Shown in pieces: positions 13,632 through 20,588 of a stretch of DNA of 20,588 bases (position 1 is its first letter; every line of letters begins with the position of its first letter). The stretch lies in assembly GCA_003165855.1 (NCBI GenBank), contig PMXH01000308.1, positions 1 through 20,588 of the forward strand, read 5' to 3'. Both the position numbers and the translations under genes were made by a program. Origin of the DNA: Acidobacteriaceae bacterium (GTDB taxonomy: Bacteria > Acidobacteriota > Terriglobia > Terriglobales > Acidobacteriaceae). Under the pieces are notes generated by a model. The model did not search any database. It worked only from the letters and a program-made list of their open reading frames with translations, and was not told the origin of the DNA.

Positions 13632-14993
13632 CTAAAATCGTGGCGTGCCGTTCGTATTTTCCGTCGAGTTCATGGGCTCGAACTCCGGCGAACGGACGGA
13701 GCGGATTCGCGCCTTCGCGTGAAGCCAAATTTCAGTCAGGAGTTGTTTTTGAGGGGAACGCGGATCGATGGATCCCCAGACCCGCGATCCCACCAACAGA
13801 AGCGCTCCCAGAGCAAACGAGAAAACAGCGCCCAAGGCGATGATTGGCAACCGCGGAGGAAACGATTTCTTCTCCGGCACGTCCGCCGGGTCGAGCACCT
13901 TGACTACCGGGATCTCCTTGGCTTCCTCGATCTTCGCCATCTCGTACTGCTGGGTCAGAAGCTCATATACCGTCTCCTGGATCTTGGCTTCGCGGTAGAG
14001 ATCCGCCCACCTCACGCCCAGCAGCGGCAGCTGGCGAATGGAGGGAAACTCCTGCACTGAGCTGGGCTTGCCGGCGGGGGGACCCGCCGTGTCGCCCCCG
14101 ATCTTGTGCAGCTGGCTGCGCAGTTCGTCAACCCGGGCTTGCAGGGAGCGAACCCGCACGTTGCCCTTGGTGTAGATCTGCTCCAAGCCTTCGAGTTCGG
14201 ACTGGGCCGCGATCAGTTCGCCTTCGAGCCGGGCTGCCGCCTCCACCGCCGCCTTGCCCTGGGCGGCGATATCGATGGCTGTGTTCTGGCTGGCATATTC
14301 GCTGAACTCGCGGGAAGCGTTGTCCAGGTCTTGCTTGACTGCGACCAGCCTCTGCTCGATGAAAATGCGCTCGCGCCGCGCCGAGGAGGTAGTGACCTCG
14401 GCGACCAGCCGGTCCAATTCCTCGACATAAGCACGCGCTATCTGCTGCGCGCGCTGGGGACTGCGATCCCTGACCGTGATAGTCAGAACGCCGCTCTTGC
14501 GGTCCTCGGAGATGCCGGTGTTCTTGGCCAGATCCTGGCGAGCATCCTGCCAATACTTGTCCCAATAGACCCGGCGCAGATCGAAGCGCTCGATGAGACG
14601 GTCCTCCACCGTCCGGCTGTGCAGGATGTCAATGAAAAGATCGCCGGAAGTCTTCATGCCCAGCAGATCGCCAGCCAAAGAGCCGAGCCCGGCGCCTCCT
14701 TTCCCTGCCAAAGCGGCCATCATGGCCATCCCGGAAGAGGACTGGGTGTCGGGGGGCATCAGACGAGTGGTGGAGTCATAGCGCTTGGGAATGACAAAGG
14801 CGACCATCGTTGACAGGACAAGACCGAAAGCCGCAACCCGCCAGAGAAATTGCCGCCGCTCCCAGAGCAGCCAGGCCCAGCCGAGGGCGAACTCGTGCTC
14901 CAGCCTCGTGGGTTCTTCCTCTAGGTAATTGGTTGCGGCCTCATCGACCTCGGAAGGTTTCTGGGCAATCGGAGCGATCAGTGCCTGCTTCAT
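13632..14993 (-). CDS. Wzz/GumC-type chain-length protein (polysaccharide co-polymerase without kinase domain)
   Basis: This 453-residue inner-membrane protein has the co-polymerase layout: a cytoplasmic N-terminal tail, a first membrane helix (about residues 50-68), a long periplasmic domain, and a second helix (about 383-402) preceded by a Pro-rich segment (DPADVPEKKSFPPR). The periplasmic part begins IPKRYDSTTRLMPPD, typical of Wzz, and contains an Ala/Gln/Glu-rich coiled-coil region at about 205-300. A Gly/Ala/Met-rich stretch (SSGMAMMAALAGKGGAG) follows the first strand. After the second helix only about 50 residues remain, with no Walker motifs or Tyr cluster, so it lacks a BY-kinase domain. 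Such proteins set polymer length with Wzy and contact the outer-membrane exporter. ATG 14993 has AGGGGA 5 bases upstream. Confidence 0.93.
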   Translation of the reverse strand: MKQALIAPIAQKPSEVDEAATNYLEEEPTRLEHEFALGWAWLLWERRQFLWRVAAFGLVLSTMVAFVIPKRYDSTTRLMPPDTQSSSGMAMMAALAGKGGAGLGSLAGDLLGMKTSGDLFIDILHSRTVEDRLIERFDLRRVYWDKYWQDARQDLAKNTGISEDRKSGVLTITVRDRSPQRAQQIARAYVEELDRLVAEVTTSSARRERIFIEQRLVAVKQDLDNASREFSEYASQNTAIDIAAQGKAAVEAAARLEGELIAAQSELEGLEQIYTKGNVRVRSLQARVDELRSQLHKIGGDTAGPPAGKPSSVQEFPSIRQLPLLGVRWADLYREAKIQETVYELLTQQYEMAKIEEAKEIPVVKVLDPADVPEKKSFPPRLPIIALGAVFSFALGALLLVGSRVWGSIDPRSPQKQLLTEIWLHAKARIRSVRSPEFEPMNSTENTNGTPRF

Positions 14994-15058
14994 TGCCGTC
15001 CCCTTCGAGCGGATATGTGGCGTCTAGTATTCATGAGGATGCGTTGGTTTTCGGAAGA

Positions 15059-17596
15059 TTACTTTTCCATCCGCCTGTGAGGATAGAACGTGAACTGGAC
15101 CGAGGCTGTAACGTTGGACTGTCGGGTTGGGGATAGAACGGGGAACCACCACGGTTCGTATTGCAGGAAGCCCGAAATCGAGAGGTCCCGCCCCACCATG
15201 AATTCGCCGCGCGCTGAATAGTCAGCCAGCCGCCCGCCCCCAATGAAAGCGGTGGACACGGTCTGCAAGCGGTAGCCGAGCTGAAGCTTATTGCGGGGAG
15301 AAAGCCAGTAGGTCAGCCAGCCTTGTCCGCCTCGTCCCGCGCGCCCCGCCCAACTCGCCAGCAAGTTTCCGTCATTCGTATACCCGGAAAGAAAGCGGCG
15401 ATAGTCCACATAAACGAAGCCGGGAAGAAACGTATTGGCTCGAGGTTCGTTGATGCCCTCCGCCCGAAACTCGAGCTTGGGAATTTTCGGTATCTGTGGC
15501 AGGTAGATGCCAGGGTTGACGGTGGCGCGAGTGGAGCCGATGGGAGAAATCTCGTCGACCACCAGAGAATCCATGTAAAACGTGAGCCAGTTCCTTAGAC
15601 CTGGTATTCGATAGGTGAGGTCTGCCGCCGAGATGCGCTTGCCCGGGTTGTTGGCGGCGGTCGATGAATGAGCGTAGAGGGTTCGAAAGAAATTGCCGAA
15701 GGTGACGGGCAAGCCCGGTCCGCCGAACATGGCCGTGATCCCCATGCCGAATTCAAAATTGGGAGTGGGTTGAAAGCTGATCTTTTCCCCATGAATAAAC
15801 GGCTGCGGCGAAATCGTTGGGCCCACCACCGCGGGGTAGCCGGGATAGGTCTGGCAGGTGGGCACGATACAGGATTCCCAATGATGGCCGGAAAGCTGTC
15901 CCACGAAAAATTCGGTGCGAATGGGTCCGAGGATGCTTGAGATTCCCGGAATCTCGCGGGGCGCAACATCTTCAATCTTCACCATCGGAAACGGGGCGGC
16001 ATTGTCACTCATCAGCAGCGACCCGGATTCGCCGGGGCCCAGCCACGCACTCTGAGTCCCAACCGAAATCTGGGCGTTGTTGAGGTTGAGCGAGGCGATG
16101 CTGTCGAGCAGTTCGAACTGGTTCGCGGTTGCGGTGCCATTGGCAAGAGGTGGAGTGAGATCGGCCGCCGCCGTGGCCGCCAGGGTCTGCGGCGATTCCG
16201 ACGGCATGGCCGGCGCGTGCTGGTACTCTCCACGAAAGAAGACCGAGACGGGCCCCGCCTCGGCATCGGCAATCAATCCCGTAATCTCATTGAAGCCAGT
16301 CCAGTAAGGGCGTCCGTAATCGTTAATGACAGTTTCGCCGAAGTGATACCCGTCGCGGAGCGGCTTCCCGGAAATTCCCATCGTCCGGGTATAAACCGAC
16401 TGCACGCGAGCGCTGACATTCGCGGCCCCGTCCAGCTTCACGATTTCTGGTCGGAATTCACCGGCTAAGGCGGCGTAAATCCGCCCCGGTTCCCCCTCTT
16501 CGACTCCATCGTCGGAAAACTTTTCCGCGGCGTCTTCAAGCAGCCGGGCGCAGGCCATTCGAGTCCACGGTCGAATCCCAAGAACTCCCGATTGGAGATA
16601 GCCCAAAGCGATGAGACGCTGCAGCGCGGGATAGATCCAAGTGTCCAGGGGAACGTAGGGAGAAGCCATGTAGTTTGGGTTGCGGACGTTGTCTCCGGTT
16701 TTCTCTTCAAAGACGCTGCCCCACCCGGAGCCGCCGAGTTCCGGATCATGGTGAGCCCGATAAACCTGGCGGCCGAAGTACCAGCCAAGGACGCTGCCGA
16801 CGATGGCATCGGAGGGGAAATGTTGTTTGGCGGTCACCCGGGTCATAGTCACCGCAGACGCTAAACCGTAAGCCGCCATTTGGCTGAACCATCCGGGGTA
16901 CTCGTGCGCCCAGACGCTGGCCACAGACCAAGCCACGGCGGAGTGTTCGGAAGGGAAGGAACTCCCTCCAACGAAGAAGTCGCCGTGCTCATTTCCCAGG
17001 TAGGGCCGTTGTCTTTGTGTCATTTCTTTGAAGGCGTAGGCTACGGCAGTGCTATTGATCGCGGCCTCGCCGGCGAGCAGTCCCGTTTCCGCCAGCCGGT
17101 CATCTCCTTTTATTTGGCCGAGGAGGAAGGAAGCTCCGCCGAGCCCCAGGAACGAATACGTGCCGTAGTCGGAAATCTTCTTGCTGGTTGCCATGTGACG
17201 GGCAGGAACCTGCTTCGCCCACCAGCTGTCGCTGGCGAGGAAAGCCGCCGTAACCCCGGCCCCCGGCAGAATCCACCTGAGATCTTTGCTTTGAAGGTGC
17301 GCGGGGCTGGTCCAGAACTGCTTTTGATCGGTAAGCAAATGTTTGAGAAAAGGGGAAATGAGCCGGTTCTCCGGATCTGCACCGGGCTGAAGTTCCTGGT
17401 CAGGGATCGATCCGCGGGCATCAGAGCTGCGGACCTCTGCCTGGGCAGCCCCACCGGTCTGAGCCCAAGCCCGGCCACCCATCGTGACCGCGATAAGCAC
17501 GATTTGCCGGATCCAACGCAGGATGCAGCGGCGGCGCTCGGACCGGGGATTTGGGCCGAACAAGAACGGACCCCCCCTACGACGATCTCGTTCCAT
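15059..17596 (-). CDS. PAP2-phosphatase / SLH-like / Wzi-type outer-membrane barrel fusion protein
   Basis: This 845-residue envelope protein has a signal peptide (hydrophobic residues 30-43, likely cleavage after GRAWA at about 45). Residues 100-280 form a PAP2 phosphatase domain with all three motifs: K190-x6-R197-P198 (KEMTQRQRP), PSEHS at 215-219, and R253-x5-H259-x3-D263. Residues 313-357 look like an S-layer-homology segment (YVPLDTWIYPALQRLIALGY, then RPWTRMACARLLEDA). From about 390 to 845 the chain has Wzi-like beta-barrel features: alternating hydrophobic strands, aromatic girdle residues and a C-terminus ending in ASVQFTFYPH. Wzi anchors or assembles capsule at the outer membrane, while PAP2 enzymes dephosphorylate lipid or sugar phosphates. 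The ATG at 17596 has only a weak ribosome site, so the start is uncertain. The gene follows the export protein by 45 bases. Confidence 0.88.
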   Translation of the reverse strand: MERDRRRGGPFLFGPNPRSERRRCILRWIRQIVLIAVTMGGRAWAQTGGAAQAEVRSSDARGSIPDQELQPGADPENRLISPFLKHLLTDQKQFWTSPAHLQSKDLRWILPGAGVTAAFLASDSWWAKQVPARHMATSKKISDYGTYSFLGLGGASFLLGQIKGDDRLAETGLLAGEAAINSTAVAYAFKEMTQRQRPYLGNEHGDFFVGGSSFPSEHSAVAWSVASVWAHEYPGWFSQMAAYGLASAVTMTRVTAKQHFPSDAIVGSVLGWYFGRQVYRAHHDPELGGSGWGSVFEEKTGDNVRNPNYMASPYVPLDTWIYPALQRLIALGYLQSGVLGIRPWTRMACARLLEDAAEKFSDDGVEEGEPGRIYAALAGEFRPEIVKLDGAANVSARVQSVYTRTMGISGKPLRDGYHFGETVINDYGRPYWTGFNEITGLIADAEAGPVSVFFRGEYQHAPAMPSESPQTLAATAAADLTPPLANGTATANQFELLDSIASLNLNNAQISVGTQSAWLGPGESGSLLMSDNAAPFPMVKIEDVAPREIPGISSILGPIRTEFFVGQLSGHHWESCIVPTCQTYPGYPAVVGPTISPQPFIHGEKISFQPTPNFEFGMGITAMFGGPGLPVTFGNFFRTLYAHSSTAANNPGKRISAADLTYRIPGLRNWLTFYMDSLVVDEISPIGSTRATVNPGIYLPQIPKIPKLEFRAEGINEPRANTFLPGFVYVDYRRFLSGYTNDGNLLASWAGRAGRGGQGWLTYWLSPRNKLQLGYRLQTVSTAFIGGGRLADYSARGEFMVGRDLSISGFLQYEPWWFPVLSPTRQSNVTASVQFTFYPHRRMEK

Positions 17597-17641
17597 AGAT
17601 TCTGCGCCACAAGTTTCTCGGATCGGCGAGACACGAACCGC

Positions 17642-20588
17642 TCAGAATCCGTGGCCTACGCTGACGGCGATGGCGATGGAGGACAACAGCTGGGCCGCTT
17701 GAATGGTGTTCTTCCAGACTGGAGTCCCGTTCAAAGCTCTCTCCGGGACAAACACCATGTCCCCGGGGCGCAGTTCGGCGCTGAGGACGTCGCCCGCAAA
17801 CCATTCCCCGCCGCCCTTTCCCCCCACCACCGAACCGTCGCCGCGCACCACGAAGACGGCTTTCTTGTCCGCCATTTGGGTGGGACCCCCCGCCTGGCGC
17901 AGGTACCAGCCCGCGTTTTTTCCCGGGCGGTAGGTGATCGCGGTCGGGTTATAGACCTGGCCGTTGATCATGACGTCGTTCGGAGTCTTCGGAATGAGGA
18001 GCGTATCCCCGGCGCGCACCTCGACGTCCGCCGGGGTGTTGGCCCACTTGCGAACATCTTTCGAAATGTGGATGACCAGACGCCCGGGCGCCGGCGTGTT
18101 TTCCAGTTGATCGAGGGTTTCGTGCCATTGTTCGAGGGTAGCGTCTTTGGCTAGTTTTTCCGCGGCATCGCCAGTGTCAGGAATGAGTTTGAAGGAAGAC
18201 TGCTGCGCCTGGACTTGCCGGATGAGGTTGACCCGGTTCTTTTCTTCCAGCTCGCGGACCTGCCTGCGCTCGAGAATCGCGCCGTAGGGGTAGGCGTCGG
18301 CGCGCAGGCCACCCGCCCGCTCGATCACCGAACTGAGGCGCTCGCCTTCCTGAATGCCATAGTCGCCAGGATGCATGACTTCGCCCTTGACGGTGATCAG
18401 CGACCCAATGTCGGTCCAGCCCGCCAGTTGGCGGATGGTCAGCACATCGCCGTCGTGCAGGCGCACGTCAGTGTCGGCTTCCCCGGCCAGGGCCCGCGCG
18501 ATCGGAACCGCTACGTGTTCTCCCATCACCTGCGCGCCGTTCTCGACCGTGTACCGGGTCAGGTCGGCAGCCTCGGTGAAGGCTCCCCGCTTCAGGCCTC
18601 CCGCGAGGCGCACCAGTTGCACGGCGGACATATTCTCGCCCAAGGGATACTTTCCCGGCCGGGCCACTTCGCCTTCGATCTTCACCGTGGCCGGATCGGC
18701 CTTGGAAAGATTGCGGTGGATGATGACTCGATCCCTGGGCTCAAGCGGAATATTGTCCACCGCGTCTCCCGCCAGCGCGTGCGCCAGATTCACGCTGAGT
18801 ACCTGCAGCTTTCCGTCGGCTGTGCGGCGAAAGACCTGCGCGTCCGTCAGTAGAGCATCCGGGGTAACGCCGCCCACCAGGTAGACCGCATCGCGCAAGC
18901 GAGTCTCCCCGTTGGTGAGGTGTTCGCCGGGATGGCGCACTTCGCCGCTCACCGTAATCGTGGGAGGATCTTCGAAGTCGAACCGGCTGAAAATGCGCAC
19001 CGTATCGAAGGCCTTGAGGGTCACATCCTGCGCCGGGTGGCCATTGGGATCACCGGGCTTATGGTTTGGTCCCGTGCCCTCCAGGGCATCGGCGAGATTG
19101 AAGGCAATCACCTGGGGCGCGTAATCCGGCGGAGCCAGCCGGATGATTTCGGCATGGCGCTCGGCGGGCTCGGGCAGAAGATCGGTGTAGGAATGGATCA
19201 GATCCGTGACCCGCATGCCTTCGCGGTAGGCGCGCTTGCCGGGATGGACGACATGGCCGTCGAGATAAACGGTTTGCTCGCTATAGGGCAGGATGGGCGA
19301 GATGCGGATCTTGTCGCCGTCCTGGATCTTGAAATCTTCAAGAGCGCTGGTTGCCGCCTCCTGATTGTTGCTCTCCGGTAAATCGAGCCGCAGCATGGAG
19401 CGGCTTTCGTGGGCGACGACGCGCTCCACCTCGATGTGGCGGAGGGTGCCGGTGTTGAGCACGCCGCCGGCGAGTTGCAGCGCCTCGGCAAGATCGCTTT
19501 CGTGATTCAGTTCGTAGACCGCGGGACGGCGCACCATGCCTTCGACGGTCAGCTCCGCGCCGAGCGGCGGAACCATAATCGTGTCGCCCGGCTGCAACCG
19601 TTCGAGGTTCGAACGAACCCCGTGCAAAAGCAGATCGTAGAGGTCGATTTCCCCGACCAGCTGCGGGCCGCGGTAGTGCCGCAAAATCCGCAGCGATCCC
19701 CGAGCGGTCGGGCCACCGGCCTGGTAGAGCGCATTGAGCGGGGTGGACAGCGAACTGACGTCATAAGCGCCCGGCCGCAGCACGTCTCCCACCACATAAA
19801 CCCGCACCGTACGCAGTCGGGCCAGAGAGACGTCGGCATGCACATCGCGAAACTCGCTGCGCAATGTATTCTGCACCAGCTGCTGCACATCGCCGAGACT
19901 GCGGCCGTTTACCTCGACCGCACCCGCTTCCGGCAAAGTCACGCGGCCCTCGCGGTCGACCACGCGCTGCAGGTGTTGCGAAATCCCGCCCCACAATTCG
20001 ATGCTGAGAGCGTCTCCCGGACCCAGCACGTAGTCCGTCCCCACCGGCAGATCCATGGGAAGTTCGTCGAAGTTGCCCGTACCGTTGCGGAACACGTCTT
20101 CGCCAAAACGAACCAGCACCGGCGATAGCCGGGAGAACTGGGTGTTGAGATCGTAGAGGGAAGGCACCTCGGCATACGCGTTCACCCGGCGGCGAATTGT
20201 CCCACGGTCGTCTGCGGGGGCCGGCAGTGGCCGCTGTGTCCGGGTGTCGAGCCGGGGAGTCCACGTCCCCAGTCCGGAATCGGTCGCCGAGGGGTAGGGC
20301 GAGCCCGGCGAATTGCCTCGGGAACGCGAAGCGAAAGAAGAAGCGGAGTAGGGGGAAAAAGAAGGCGCATCCATCGCACCGATCTTCGCTCCGGACACAC
20401 CCGATTCTTCCATGCTGGCACTCAGCAGTCCCGGCATGGCTTCCGGGCTGATGCGTGGCAACGAGCCTGGGTCGGGCGGCGCTCCCTCGTAAGAGTCCCG
20501 TTCCGGACTCTGCAGACCGGCCATGCTCTGCCGCCGGCGATAGTCTGGAGGCGGCGGAGCGGCGGGTTGCACCGGGGAGACATTGGAT
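17642..20588 (-). CDS. Large multi-SLBB polysaccharide export protein (Wza/GumB family), 5' end outside window
   Basis: The frame stays open to the right edge with no in-frame ATG, and no signal peptide is visible, so the true start lies beyond the window. At least 976 residues are present. Residues 1-150 (counted from the GTG at 20572) are Pro/Ser-rich and probably disordered. The export domain starts near YVLGPGDALSIELWGG (181-196) and includes DREGRVTLPEAG. Seven SLBB-type units follow, each opening with a V-x-G-x-V-x-x-P-G-like strand: VVGDVLRPGAY (260), VEGMVRRPAVY, LDGHVVHPGK, VSGEVRHPGE, IEGEVARPGKY, VKGEVMHPGDY and INGQVYNP (869). The C-terminus has a hydrophobic helix (AAQLLSSIAIAVSV). 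The protein would form the periplasmic and outer-membrane export channel. It is far longer than Wza (about 380 residues). Confidence 0.93.
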   Translation of the reverse strand, partial: SNVSPVQPAAPPPPDYRRRQSMAGLQSPERDSYEGAPPDPGSLPRISPEAMPGLLSASMEESGVSGAKIGAMDAPSFSPYSASSFASRSRGNSPGSPYPSATDSGLGTWTPRLDTRTQRPLPAPADDRGTIRRRVNAYAEVPSLYDLNTQFSRLSPVLVRFGEDVFRNGTGNFDELPMDLPVGTDYVLGPGDALSIELWGGISQHLQRVVDREGRVTLPEAGAVEVNGRSLGDVQQLVQNTLRSEFRDVHADVSLARLRTVRVYVVGDVLRPGAYDVSSLSTPLNALYQAGGPTARGSLRILRHYRGPQLVGEIDLYDLLLHGVRSNLERLQPGDTIMVPPLGAELTVEGMVRRPAVYELNHESDLAEALQLAGGVLNTGTLRHIEVERVVAHESRSMLRLDLPESNNQEAATSALEDFKIQDGDKIRISPILPYSEQTVYLDGHVVHPGKRAYREGMRVTDLIHSYTDLLPEPAERHAEIIRLAPPDYAPQVIAFNLADALEGTGPNHKPGDPNGHPAQDVTLKAFDTVRIFSRFDFEDPPTITVSGEVRHPGEHLTNGETRLRDAVYLVGGVTPDALLTDAQVFRRTADGKLQVLSVNLAHALAGDAVDNIPLEPRDRVIIHRNLSKADPATVKIEGEVARPGKYPLGENMSAVQLVRLAGGLKRGAFTEAADLTRYTVENGAQVMGEHVAVPIARALAGEADTDVRLHDGDVLTIRQLAGWTDIGSLITVKGEVMHPGDYGIQEGERLSSVIERAGGLRADAYPYGAILERRQVRELEEKNRVNLIRQVQAQQSSFKLIPDTGDAAEKLAKDATLEQWHETLDQLENTPAPGRLVIHISKDVRKWANTPADVEVRAGDTLLIPKTPNDVMINGQVYNPTAITYRPGKNAGWYLRQAGGPTQMADKKAVFVVRGDGSVVGGKGGGEWFAGDVLSAELRPGDMVFVPERALNGTPVWKNTIQAAQLLSSIAIAVSVGHGF

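Noticed and set aside
16880..18154. Long plus-strand open frame of 424 codons
   Set aside because: It is antisense to the PAP2-Wzi fusion and SLBB export genes, has no family-like motifs, and is a typical shadow frame.
1..20588. CRISPR array, tRNA, rRNA, insertion sequence or attachment site
   Set aside because: No regularly spaced repeats, cloverleaf, transposase-like protein or terminal inverted repeats were found; the window is filled by polysaccharide genes.

Overview
The window is one continuous surface-polysaccharide (exopolysaccharide or capsule) locus. Every gene I can support lies on the minus strand, so transcription runs from position 20588 towards position 1. Gene spacing is tight, with several overlaps, and the longest gap without a gene is about 185 bases. 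It looks like the middle and distal part of one long operon whose promoter lies beyond the right edge. The cell envelope must be Gram-negative, because there is a multi-SLBB export protein and a Wzi-like outer-membrane barrel. The PAP2/SLH-like/Wzi architecture, the moderately high GC content and the frequent GTG starts suggest a soil bacterium, perhaps an Acidobacteriota member. That assignment is inference.

Layout in transcription order. Positions 20588-13559 hold the export and assembly core: a very large SLBB/Wza-type export protein (5' end outside the window), a PAP2 phosphatase fused to a Wzi-like barrel, a Wzz-type chain-length protein without a kinase domain, and a Wzy/O-antigen-ligase-type polymerase. 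Positions 12111-7786 hold a Wzx-type flippase, then two related SAM methyltransferases with N-terminal cysteine motifs, separated by an unrecognised lipoprotein. The scrap of a decayed glycosyltransferase start lies at the 5' end of the second methyltransferase. Positions 7600-5191 hold two GT4-type glycosyltransferases. Positions 5140-1 hold precursor supply and chain initiation: a GmhA-like SIS isomerase, a canonical monotopic phosphoglycosyl transferase, GalE, a full-length WcaJ-like phosphoglycosyl transferase with a changed active-site dyad, a HddA-like heptose-7-phosphate kinase, and the start of a sugar nucleotidyltransferase (HddC-like).

How they work together (family knowledge plus inference). 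GmhA, HddA and the nucleotidyltransferase would make a GDP-activated D-manno-heptose, and GalE would interconvert UDP-Glc and UDP-Gal. A phosphoglycosyl transferase loads the first sugar phosphate onto undecaprenyl phosphate. The glycosyltransferases extend the unit and the methyltransferases may modify it. Wzx flips it, Wzy polymerises it, the Wzz-type protein sets length, and the SLBB protein and Wzi-like barrel take the polymer through the periplasm and outer membrane.

Points of most interest: loss of the nucleophilic Asp in the WcaJ-like enzyme beside a canonical second copy; the PAP2-SLH-Wzi fusion; the seven-SLBB export protein; the glycosyltransferase remnant; the unknown lipoprotein; and two sets of short tandem repeats at the start of the second phosphoglycosyl transferase gene. 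I found no RNA genes, CRISPR array, insertion sequence or clear terminator.
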